Positions 1 through 6,159 are shown, counted from the stretch's first letter. The stretch: DNA of 7,163 bases from Deltaproteobacteria bacterium (GCA_031267005.1 JAIRZX010000194.1:1-7163), one strand, 5' to 3'. Made by a program: numbers and translations. The notes: generated from the sequence alone by a model not told the origin.

Positions 1-1398
1 GCCGCCAGGATGGTCCACCCGTCCAGCGAAAGGGAGACCGCGAGGTGGCTCCGGGAGGGGACTGCCTTGGGCCGGCTCTTGGGGACGAATTTCTCCGGGA
101 TCTACGACATGGAACTCCATAGGGGGGCCGACGAGTTCTTCAAGGCCAAGGACGACGTAGACGCCCTGCTCCTGAAGAAGCTTTCCCCCTACAGCGAGCC
201 GGAGGCCACGGCCTTATTCGACATGACGAACGGCCACATGGAGGGGCTTGGCGAGGGCAACGCCAAAGCGGCGAAGGCCGCCGGCAAGGCGAAGAGGATC
301 GACTGCCCGCTTAGTGACCCTCGCCGCCGCCGTCAACGCGAGCGGCTACGTCAAGCGCAGCCTGACGCTGCCGGGCAACGTCTCCGAGCCCGCCGCCTTC
401 AGGGCCCGGCTCGAAGACTGGGGGGGCCGGGTAAGGCGGCCTGTTCCCGATGGACAAGGCCAACGGCGCAAAAGCGAACCGGGAGCGCATGGAGTCGAAG
501 GGCGTCAAGCACGCGGTCGCCAGCCGCGAGCGGAACGAGCCGTTCAACGGGCGGATGGCCGTCCGCTTCGCAAGCGGGGCCGGGACTGCGGCCTGGGCCT
601 GCCGCGCGGTGAACACCGACGGCCTGCCGGCGACGATCCGCCGCCATGCCGAAGGCCGCGGGAGGAGGGACCTGGACATCGCCGGTCCGAGGACGGGGAA
701 GTCCGGGAAAGCGGCAAGGGAGCTGGACGAAGGGCTGCGCAAGCCCCGGACCCGGAAGGGCGCCGGCCGCGTCTGCGGGCGGACAGGCAAGCTCAAGAAT
801 TCAACGAGGGCGGGCAAGTACTTCAAGGTCGAGGTCGTGCCCCGCGAGGACGCCCCCTCGAAGGACGCCCCCTCGAAGGACGCCCCGGTGAAGCGCGAAA
901 GGGCGGAGGTCCCCGGGAGCAAGGCCGGCTGCCCCGGCGTGTCCTGCATCGGGAGAAACCGCCTCGGCCTGGAAACGGCGGAGGTCCTGAAACTGAACTT
1001 CAGCCCGGCGGGGATCGAGGGCGTGTTCAAGCGCCTCAAGTCGGAGCCGGGCTTCAGGCCCTTCCTCCGTAGCTCCGAGAGGCGGACGGGCGCCCGCGTT
1101 TACATATCCTGCCTCGCCCGCCAGTTCGTCAACTACATCAGGAGGAAGCTCAAGGCGGCGGGCGTAAACGGCAGCTGGGCCACCGTCGGAAACAGGATGG
1201 AGACGCGGAAGACGGCCGCGCCGGCAGCCAAGGCCAACGGCACGGACGCGAACTCGCCGATCGAGACGGCCGCGACGCCGAACGCGGCCGTCCGGGCGTA
1301 CTTCAAGGCCATGGGCATGGGCAGCGGCCCGGAGACCCGCAAGGTCAAGCCCGTCCCCCCCGCGCAAGCGGGACGGCAAGCTCGCCGCCGGCTGGTGA
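1..1398 (+). pseudogene. IS1634-type (IS4 superfamily) DDE transposase, frameshifted, 5' end outside the window
   Basis: Recognisable IS1634-family transposase sequence is spread over three frames. Frame 1 (from base 1 to about 312) carries the segment with HPSSERETARWL and then LFDMTN, the usual site of the first catalytic Asp (codon 220-222). The family's DCPL motif follows, and the match jumps to frame 2 near 310-314 (VTLAAAVNASGYVKRS, then LPGNVSEPAAF). It jumps to frame 3 near 435-450, where MDKANGAKANRERM matches the second-Asp region (Asp codon 453-455), followed by VASRERN. Frame 3 continues through GIEGVFKRLKSEPGFRPF with the catalytic Glu at 1044-1046, then QFVNYIRRKLKAAGVNGSW. A third shift at the seven-C run 1355-1361 would give a lysine/arginine-rich end and stop at 1396-1398; without it the frame stays open to 1658. 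All three catalytic residues are present but never in one frame. The N-terminal part is beyond the left edge. Family assignment is confident; whether the shifts are decay or sequencing error is open. Confidence 0.85.
849..886 (+). repeat. 15-bp tandem repeat inside the transposase pseudogene
   Basis: Two perfect copies of GACGCCCCCTCGAAG (849-863 and 864-878) and a partial third (879-886) encode DAPSK, DAPSK, DAPVK in frame 3. The repeat keeps frame. It sits between the segment resembling GRLKERY...YFKVEV and the one resembling GCYVLRTNR, a place where family members vary, and looks like a local slippage expansion. Confidence 0.85.
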
Positions 1399-1408
1399 CG
1401 GGACGGGC

Positions 1409-1443
1409 GCGCCTCCCCGGCCCCCGAGGGGCCGGGGAGGCGC
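1409..1443. terminator. Perfect 16-bp GC hairpin just after the transposase end
   Basis: Bases 1409-1424 pair perfectly with 1428-1443 around a three-base loop (CGA). It begins 10 bases after the inferred ancestral transposase stop (1396-1398), so it is well placed to end transposase transcription or to shield it from readthrough. No T-run follows on the plus strand, so it would not be a textbook intrinsic terminator. It could also be a structural part of the element's end. Confidence 0.5.
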
Positions 1444-1458
1444 CGCCACGACTTTCAG

Positions 1459-1478
1459 GGCGGCCCGTCAGGGCCGCC
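1459..1478. repeat. Second GC hairpin, 8-bp perfect stem
   Basis: GGCGGCCC (1459-1466) pairs with GGGCCGCC (1471-1478) around the loop GTCA, 15 bases after the 16-bp hairpin. Two stable hairpins in tandem directly after the transposase suggest a terminator pair or an element-end structure. No T-run follows. Confidence 0.45.
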
Positions 1479-1956
1479 GTCCTCCCCCGGGCCGTCCCCG
1501 GCGGCTGCGGGGGCTGCTTCATGGAGAGGCGCCGGAGCCGTCACTGCCGAGGTACAGGCAGCCGTGACGACGGCCGAGGCGTCCGGGACAGCATCGGGGG
1601 GGGAAGACGGACCGGAAGTACTCCGCTGACCCCTGGATGCGATTGGCGCCGTTTTTGATCCCGCGGCGGAAAAGGGGACGATTTTTTCAAAGGCTAAACC
1701 CTTGAAATTATTGGATAAAATCAGGTTTTTGTTAAACTTGGGCCGGTACCCACCCCTAGCCTACCCGAAGCTCGACTCCAGCCTGGCACATGGCCGCCCC
1801 GGATGAAACCGTGAACGGATAACCGGCGCCGCAAGCCAACAATCGGCGCCGTGCCGTTCGGCGGGAGGGAAAGTCCGGGTACCGGCGCTTTCGCGGCCGG
1901 CTGCCGCTCCAAAAGGTCGTGAACCGAACTGGCGGGGCCGCCGTGCGCCTGACAGC

Positions 1957-1996
1957 GAAAAGCCCCGCCTCCCGGCGGATTCCGGGAAGCGGGGCC
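1957..1996 (-). terminator. Intrinsic terminator of the DUF1638 gene
   Basis: Bases 1962-1975 pair with 1982-1995 around a six-base loop. The only imperfection is 1969/1988, which is a G-U wobble in minus-strand RNA. Read on the minus strand, the stem is followed at once by TTTT (1961-1958) and then CGCTG. It starts 34 bases after the DUF1638 stop. This is the clearest Rho-independent terminator in the window. Confidence 0.8.
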
Positions 1997-2029
1997 TCAA
2001 CGAGCCCTTATGGGGCGGGGAATTTGTTT

Positions 2030-2620
2030 TCAGGCCAGAAAATCCCTCACCAGGCTGTTGAAGTGGTCGGGGCCGCAGGGTTCCGTCTCGAAGACCGGGT
2101 TCCCGAAGAGATCGAAGCATTCCAAAATCTCCTCGTCGGTGGGCGGAGTCCCGGTCCCCAACACGAGCATCCTGTCGTAGCGCCCGAAATTCATGCGGAA
2201 GTCGGCGGCGTCCCACCTCATGAAGGACGGTATGCCGTCCGGGTCCAGGAACATGGAACGGATCCAGGCCGGGGTGATGACCATGGTCTTGCCGTCCTCC
2301 AGCTCCTTGAGCCTCGAGTCCCCCACCATAGCGGACAGGCAGTTGGCGGTGGGCAGACATTTGACGCCCTCCCTGGAGCAGAAGCCGCGCATGTCCGGGA
2401 GGCAGTTGCTGCCTATCAAAAGCCGCGCCTGGGACCTGTCCCCAATCCTCCCGTCCTCCAGGGCTTCCTTCAGCTTCGCCTCCAGCTCCTCTATCACGCA
2501 ATGGTAGCCGGGGGGCAGACGGATGACGCTGACTTCGTAAGCGTCCTCAAGCGACTCCAGGGCGCCTTTCAGCTCCTCGTCGAAGATGCCGCAGGCTATG
2601 AGCACTCTCTTCTCTCGCAA
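2030..2620 (-). CDS. DUF1638 domain protein (possible corrinoid methyltransferase-associated)
   Basis: A 196-residue protein in which the DUF1638 domain fills nearly the whole chain. The start is set at TTG (2618-2620) because GAGGAGG lies 5 bases upstream and the conserved domain begins at once with KRVLIACGIFDEEL. The frame stays open to 2824, but the upstream part is proline/serine/arginine-rich without homology flavour. Visible family features are Cys10 in the first strand, PPGYH at about 37-40, a LLIGSNCLPDM segment (about 67-77), Cys88 and Cys94 in KCLPTANCLSAMVG, the ITPAWIR motif near 115-121 and NFGRYDRMLVLGTG at about 144-157. The eight or so cysteines suggest metal or corrinoid binding, which is inference. 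Genes of this family often lie beside corrinoid proteins and methyltransferases in anaerobes, but none is seen here. It is probably cytosolic, since no signal peptide or membrane segment is visible. It has its own terminator. Exact function is unknown. Confidence 0.75.
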   Translation of the reverse strand: MREKRVLIACGIFDEELKGALESLEDAYEVSVIRLPPGYHCVIEELEAKLKEALEDGRIGDRSQARLLIGSNCLPDMRGFCSREGVKCLPTANCLSAMVGDSRLKELEDGKTMVITPAWIRSMFLDPDGIPSFMRWDAADFRMNFGRYDRMLVLGTGTPPTDEEILECFDLFGNPVFETEPCGPDHFNSLVRDFLA

Positions 2621-2625
2621 GTCTT

Positions 2626-2632
2626 CCTCCTC
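2626..2632 (-). promoter_or_regulatory. Ribosome binding site that decides the TTG start of the DUF1638 gene
   Basis: Minus-strand GAGGAGG is separated by five bases (AAGAC) from TTG. No ATG with comparable Shine-Dalgarno support lies in this frame. A GTG five codons further in (AGA GTG CTC) has a poorer upstream sequence. Confidence 0.75.
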
Positions 2633-3107
2633 GTGCCGCCGCAGGGCGATGCCCGGGCGTGACCGCCGGCAAGCGGAACTCGCGGCAAGCGAAAATCCTG
2701 AACCGCAGTCCGCAGGGTCCGGGGGGCAAGCGACGCGGTTCGAGAAACTGGACGCGGCGCCGGGCGGCGACTTGCCGCAACGGCGTCCGGAAGATGCCTC
2801 GCCGGAAGCAGCCCGCCGCCTCAAAGGGCATCGTTGGCATCTCGGCCATCTTAGCCATCACGGCCCTCATTCCTTCAAAATCATCAAGAGCCCCCCGGGC
2901 GGACGCGAGGGGGCCGACGCTGACGGGGGCGGCGTCTCGAAATGGCGGAGCCCCGCAGGTGTCGGGCGCACGGGCTCTCAGATGCTCCGGCCAGGCTCTT
3001 ATGGCCAGCCTCGAGTCCGGGCGGTCGGGAATGCCCGACCGGGCCTCCCGGCGGCGCCGTCCGCAACGCCCGCGTCGGCGAGAGGCTTCCGCCCAGTCGT
3101 ATCCGGC
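2633..3107. other. Gap between the membrane-protein gene and the DUF1638 gene
   Basis: About 475 bases with no gene I would defend. It contains a hairpin at 3022-3041 close to the membrane-protein stop. It also contains a short less GC-rich island (about 2820-2890) whose minus-strand translation, ALDDFEGMRAVMAKMAEMPT, reads like real protein, perhaps the remnant of a lost gene. No clear promoter for the DUF1638 gene was found by eye, so how it is transcribed is unclear. Confidence 0.5.
3022..3041 (-). terminator. Hairpin downstream of the membrane-protein gene
   Basis: CGGTCGGG (3022-3029) pairs perfectly with CCCGACCG (3034-3041) around the loop AATG, 66 bases after the stop on the minus strand. 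No T-run follows, so a terminator role is only suggested by position. Confidence 0.35.
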
Positions 3108-4700
3108 TCAGGTCCCGGCGGGCCCGCCCGGGCCAAGCCCTGCGGAGGCTTCTGGATCGGACTCAGAGGACGGCCCGGTATCGGATGCGGCAACCGGTTT
3201 CTCCGAAGGGCCGTCGGGCGCTTCGGCCGAAGGATCGGAAAGCGGTTCGCCCGAAGGACAGTAGAGCGCTTCGGACGAAGGGCCGGAAAACGGTTCGGAC
3301 GATGTTTCTTGAAACGGTTCGGACAACGGATCGGGGAGGGTTTCCCCGACAGGCCCATCCGCCGGGTCGCCCCGGAGGCCGAATTCGGCAAGGCCGCCGT
3401 CCGCAACGGCGCCCCTTTCGGCGGGAGCGCCCCAGGGGACTGCGGGCGCGCCGCCCCGCGCGGCGCCTTCTGGAGCGTACAGGCCCTCGGAAGAGTACAG
3501 GCTTTCCCAGGCGGACGGCCTCTCCCCGGCGAAAGCTTCCGCCGGTTCGGGCGGGCCGGGCGGGACCGCGTCCGGCGGGCCGTACGGCTCCGGCGCCGGG
3601 GCCGCCTTAGCCCTGGCGGGGGCCGCCTCCCCCGTGAAGACGATTATAAGCAGGAGCAAAAGCTGGAGGGAAGACTCGAAGCTTCCTATGAAGGGTATCC
3701 CCCAGGCGCCGTAGGAAATACTCAGGAACTCCGGGAAGAACAGCGCCAGGACGGACGTGTAGAAGTTGCAGGCGCACAGGAACCAAAGTCCGGTGCAGAC
3801 GGCCCGGCGGGCGGGCGATCTCAGGTACAGGATCTCCGCGAAGGCCCCAACGAGGAGCGCCGCCACCGCGAAGACGGAAATCTTCGCCGCGCGGGTCCCG
3901 AGCCAGAGGGCCAGGTAGGGCACCCCGTTTAAGGACATGTCCCCGCCGCGCACGAGTTCCACCATGGGAATGTATTCGGCTCCCGCGCCGGCGGGCCCGG
4001 CCAGCTGGTAGACGGCATGCTGGAGCGAGAGCATGTAGGAGCCGGCGAGGGGGCTCCGGCCCTCGAAGATCCAGGAGAAAAACGGCAACAGGCGGCCCAG
4101 CCCGAAATGGGACGAGGCCCAGGCGAGGGCTATCAGCGCGGCGCAGACGGAACCGGCTACGATCTTCAGTCGGCGGCTCCCCGGGACTATGGCGTAGACC
4201 GGAGCTACGGAGACCAGCCACATCCTGGCGGAGTAGTTGTCGGCGGTCAGAAGGATCATCGGAAGGGGTACCACCGCGGCGATGAATGTCGAGGCGATGT
4301 CCAGCCACCCCTCGTCGCCGGCCCCCGCCACGGCCGCGGCGAAAGGCATGAAAAGCAGACACAGCCACTGGCCCATATGGACGGAGGTGACCAGGACGGC
4401 GGCTATCCAGACGGGGAGGAAGACGACCGCCAGAAAGTATGCGAAGCCCGCGGCAGTCGCCGCGGCGTAGGCGTTCTTCGCGCTTTTCGGCACGGCCTCG
4501 TAGGGCGCGGCGCGTCGATGGCGGCGCTTTAGCGCCACGGGCCTCAAGGCGCGGGCGAGGAGGCCTAAGGCCACCGCCGAGAGCGAGAACCACGCGATCC
4601 ACCCGGGCAGCGCCATGGGGGTCTGGAGATGCAGCATGAACCCCGCGAAGAGCAACGCCAAAGGAGTCGCGGTGAAAAAGGCTCGGCTCAGGGGGTGCAT
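3108..4700 (-). CDS. Polytopic membrane protein, candidate divergent SEDS (FtsW/RodA-like), with a long disordered repeat tail
   Basis: A 530-residue protein. Residues 1-355 are membrane domain with about nine or ten hydrophobic segments, near 8-23, 31-50, 82-104, 108-126, 134-152, 158-172, 178-197, 272-292, 298-321 and 333-355. Residues 356-530 are an alanine/proline/glutamate/serine-rich tail, presumably disordered and cytoplasmic. I infer a SEDS relation from the second half. A long polar loop (about 200-271) contains VYQLAG, then GGDMSLNGVPYLALWLG, where Asp254 could match the catalytic Asp of the TDF motif. It is followed by LALFFPEFLSISYGAWGIPF, resembling the C-terminal GLLPvtGiPLPFiSYGGS block. 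SEDS proteins polymerise glycan strands of peptidoglycan at the membrane. Canonical motifs are clearly altered, so it may be inactive, have another substrate, or be an unrelated membrane protein. The ATG at 4698-4700 is the only start before an in-frame stop upstream near 4815-4817; its ribosome site is weak. It stands alone, with no partner transpeptidase nearby. Confidence 0.6.
   Translation of the reverse strand: MHPLSRAFFTATPLALLFAGFMLHLQTPMALPGWIAWFSLSAVALGLLARALRPVALKRRHRRAAPYEAVPKSAKNAYAAATAAGFAYFLAVVFLPVWIAAVLVTSVHMGQWLCLLFMPFAAAVAGAGDEGWLDIASTFIAAVVPLPMILLTADNYSARMWLVSVAPVYAIVPGSRRLKIVAGSVCAALIALAWASSHFGLGRLLPFFSWIFEGRSPLAGSYMLSLQHAVYQLAGPAGAGAEYIPMVELVRGGDMSLNGVPYLALWLGTRAAKISVFAVAALLVGAFAEILYLRSPARRAVCTGLWFLCACNFYTSVLALFFPEFLSISYGAWGIPFIGSFESSLQLLLLLIIVFTGEAAPARAKAAPAPEPYGPPDAVPPGPPEPAEAFAGERPSAWESLYSSEGLYAPEGAARGGAPAVPWGAPAERGAVADGGLAEFGLRGDPADGPVGETLPDPLSEPFQETSSEPFSGPSSEALYCPSGEPLSDPSAEAPDGPSEKPVAASDTGPSSESDPEASAGLGPGGPAGT
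3180..3323 (-). repeat. 24-bp tandem repeat encoding an octapeptide in the membrane-protein tail
   Basis: Residues 460-499 form five consecutive eight-residue units, SEPFQETS, SEPFSGPS, SEALYCPS, GEPLSDPS and AEAPDGPS, and a sixth degenerate one, EKPVAASD, ends at residue 507. The DNA shows the same 24-base phase: CGGTTCGGAC or close variants begin at 3195, 3219, 3243, 3267, 3291 and 3315 on the plus strand. The consensus is roughly S-E-P-F/L-S-x-P-S. The repeat is acidic, proline-spaced and serine-rich, like linker or surface-exposed repeats. Confidence 0.85.
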
Positions 4701-4813
4701 GGGCGCGTCTTTCTTCCCTTCCCGCCCGCACGCGGCGCCCCTTCCGCAAAACGGCCTGGGTGCGGGCCCGGGCGGGGGGGCTCGGGCATCGGCTTCGTCC
4801 GGAAGCGCAGGCC

Positions 4814-4842
4814 ATTATGGCAGACAAGCCCTTCCCGGTAAA
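4814..4842 (-). promoter_or_regulatory. Candidate sigma-70-type promoter for the membrane-protein gene
   Basis: On the minus strand TTTACC (4842-4837) and CATAAT (4819-4814) are separated by exactly 17 bases. They lie about 115 bases upstream of the ATG, in an otherwise very GC-rich region. Each hexamer differs by one or two bases from the -35 and -10 consensus. Seen by eye only. Confidence 0.4.
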
Positions 4843-5273
4843 GCCGGGCGCCGTCCCCCTTCCGCCGGAAGCGAGCCGCCAGCGGCGCGTCCCCCCCGGC
4901 CAAGGCGGCCCTTCGCGGCTTAGCGTCCGAACCCCGCCTTCCCCCCGCGAATCCGACCCAGGATAGGGGAGGCCGAAGGAATTAGCCCGGGGCCCGGCGC
5001 CCGCGCGCGCCCCGGACGGCAAAAACGGAATCCTCCTTGTTACTGCTTCTTATCGAGGGAGGCCCCCGGGGAGCTTCCCGCGTCCCCGCTGGACGTCCCC
5101 CGCGTGTGCACCGCGCGCTCTGAACAGGTCCCCCCGCGGGAGGGCGGCGTTTGGCCAGTCCGGACGCACGAGCTGTCCGGGCACCGGGTCCCGCCCGGAC
5201 ATTCGGGCTGTCCGGACAGGCCTTTTCCCGGGCCTCTTCTCCGTCAAGCCGATCTGGACCGCCCCCCGGGCAA
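4843..5273. other. Non-coding region between the regulator gene and the membrane-protein gene
   Basis: No gene is supported. On the minus strand there is an isolated strong Shine-Dalgarno, AAGGAGGA (5038-5031), nine bases before a TTG at 5022-5020. The frame from that TTG has a glycine/arginine/proline-rich translation and then overlaps the membrane-protein gene out of frame, so I do not call it. A cluster of GTCCGGAC-like palindromes occupies 5157-5219. Confidence 0.5.
5157..5219. repeat. Cluster of TGTCCGG inverted-repeat motifs
   Basis: Within 63 bases lie GTCCGGAC (5158-5165), an inverted repeat TGTCCGGGC (5174-5182) / GCCCGGACA (5193-5201) with a 10-base spacer, and the 12-base palindrome CTGTCCGGACAG (5208-5219). 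Another GTCCGGAC lies in the leader of the regulator gene (6072-6079). The cluster may be an operator array or nested hairpins; GC-rich DNA makes single copies unremarkable. Confidence 0.6.
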
Positions 5274-5302
5274 GGGCCCGTCCGCGACCCGGCGGCGGGC
5301 CC
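5274..5302 (-). terminator. Hairpin downstream of the Crp/Fnr gene
   Basis: GGGCCCG (5274-5280) pairs with CGGGCCC (5296-5302) around a 15-base loop, 14 bases after the stop on the minus strand. There is no T-run beyond TTG. Weak terminator candidate supported mainly by position. Confidence 0.3.
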
Positions 5303-5316
5303 AGCGGCAGGGCGGT

Positions 5317-6054
5317 TCAGTGGGGGAGCGCGTCGGCCTCCCCGCGTACAACCAAAGTCCTTCCGTCGTGCGTCACCCTCCCGGTCTCCTTAAGCCTCTT
5401 CATGATGCGGGTGACGCTCACCCTGTGGGCCCCCACCAGGAAGCCCAAATCCTCGTGGGTGAGCGGCATTTCCAGGACGTAGGAGCCCTCGCTCCCCTTG
5501 CGGCCGTGCTCCCGGGCGACGTTTAAAAGCACTCCGTAGAGCTTCTCCTCCAAATGGGTCTGGCTCATGGCCTCGATGCGCTCGGTCAGGTTGGCTATCC
5601 TGCCGGCCATGTTGCGGATGACCGTTAAGCCCACGAGCGGGTGCTTCAGGATCATCCCCTCGAAGCTCGCCTTGGAGAAGCCGCATGTGACCACCTTCTC
5701 CACGCAGGATGCGGTGACCGGGTAAGGGAAGCCGCTTTCCATGTCGCTCAGTATGTACTCGCCAAGGTAGTCCCCCGGCTTGCGGATGTCCAGTATGAGT
5801 TCCGTGCCGTTCTCCATGAGCCGGCTCAGGCGTATCCTCCCGCTCTTGATGAGGAAGATGTGCTGGGCAGGCTCGCCCTGCCGGAAGACCGTCTCCCCGG
5901 CTTCGAAGGCGCGGCGGGTGAGGGAGCCCGCGAGGGACGCGAGTTCCTCCCGGCTGAGCCCGGAGAAGATCCACATCTCGCCGACGCAGAACCGAGACCA
6001 TCCCTGGCCGCCGGGGGCCGCCGCGTTGCAGGGGCAACTGTCGTCCTCGGTCAT
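5317..6054 (-). CDS. Crp/Fnr-family transcriptional regulator with N-terminal cysteines
   Basis: A 245-residue protein of normal family length. Residues about 28-145 are the cyclic-nucleotide-binding-like beta-roll, with the typical FEAGETVFRQGEPAQHIF and IKSGRIRLSR motifs and GDYLGEY. A dimerisation helix spans about 140-165. The C-terminal winged helix-turn-helix is at about 192-238, with LTHEDLGFLVG and recognition helix HRVSVTRIMKRL; aligned to Crp the key contacts become Arg211, Val212 and Arg216. The Arg-Glu pair that binds the cAMP phosphate is not evident in the GDYLGEY region, so cAMP is an unlikely ligand. Cysteines are at 7, 9, 23, 117 and 124. Cys124 aligns well with Fnr Cys122, but the N-terminal spacing is not that of Fnr. 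It is likely a cytosolic redox, gas or metabolite sensor; the target is unknown. The ATG at 6052-6054 has GAGG seven bases upstream and keeps the cysteines; a start at Met27 would lose three of them. Confidence 0.88.
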   Translation of the reverse strand: MTEDDSCPCNAAAPGGQGWSRFCVGEMWIFSGLSREELASLAGSLTRRAFEAGETVFRQGEPAQHIFLIKSGRIRLSRLMENGTELILDIRKPGDYLGEYILSDMESGFPYPVTASCVEKVVTCGFSKASFEGMILKHPLVGLTVIRNMAGRIANLTERIEAMSQTHLEEKLYGVLLNVAREHGRKGSEGSYVLEMPLTHEDLGFLVGAHRVSVTRIMKRLKETGRVTHDGRTLVVRGEADALPH

Positions 6055-6128
6055 TTAGAGGCCTCGCGTGAGTCCGGACGCCCTTCGCGGCGCCCTTTCG
6101 GGTTCGGTCGCGCTTCGCTCCGGATCGA

Positions 6129-6158
6129 AATATATGTTACAAAAAAAATGACAATAAA
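6129..6158 (-). promoter_or_regulatory. AT-rich candidate promoter of the Crp/Fnr gene
   Basis: On the minus strand TATATT (6134-6129) is a good -10. TTTATT (6158-6153) stands 18 bases upstream, and the better -35 match TTGTCA (6154-6149) is only 14 bases away. Between them lies a run of eight T. The half-sites TGTTA (6135-6139) and TGACA (6149-6153, reverse complement TGTCA) form an imperfect inverted repeat over this promoter, so autoregulation is possible but unproved. The predicted transcript has a leader of about 70 bases. Confidence 0.5.
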
Positions 6159-6159
6159 G

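Larger units (their letters stand above)
1399..1956. other. Non-coding stretch between the transposase remnant and the DUF1638 terminator, with an AT-rich island
   Basis: No convincing gene is seen. Open frames here have arginine/glycine/proline-rich translations typical of non-coding GC-rich DNA. After the two hairpins, composition changes sharply at about 1640-1740, where T- and A-runs appear (six T from 1683, five T near 1726, and AAATTATTGGATAAAATC between), before GC-rich sequence resumes. This island could hold the right end of the IS element or an old junction, but I could not recognise a terminal inverted repeat because the left end is outside the window. A 10-bp perfect inverted repeat, GCCGGTACCC (1742-1751) and GGGTACCGGC (1877-1886), lies downstream. 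Confidence 0.5.

Noticed and set aside
1399..1658. Continuation of the transposase frame 3 to a stop at 1656-1658
   Set aside because: The sequence after about 1360 is arginine/glycine/proline-rich and lacks family similarity; it runs through two hairpins, and a one-base shift gives an earlier stop at 1396-1398.
1742..1886. 10-bp perfect inverted repeat GCCGGTACCC / GGGTACCGGC as possible mobile-element ends
   Set aside because: The core is itself palindromic, the 125-base interior holds no gene, and no target duplication is visible; chance is a sufficient explanation in GC-rich DNA.
1919..2662. Plus-strand open frame of 247 codons
   Set aside because: It is the antisense of the DUF1638 gene, which has clear family motifs, a ribosome site and a terminator on the other strand.
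2586..3932. Long plus-strand open frame of 448 codons
   Set aside because: It lies antisense to the DUF1638 start and the membrane-protein tail; its arginine/glycine-rich, repetitive translation mirrors the octapeptide repeat and shows no domain.
3607..5022. Minus-strand frame of 471 codons starting at the TTG behind the strong Shine-Dalgarno
   Set aside because: It overlaps the membrane-protein gene out of frame, and its translation is arginine/proline/glycine-rich without hydrophobic segments or motifs.
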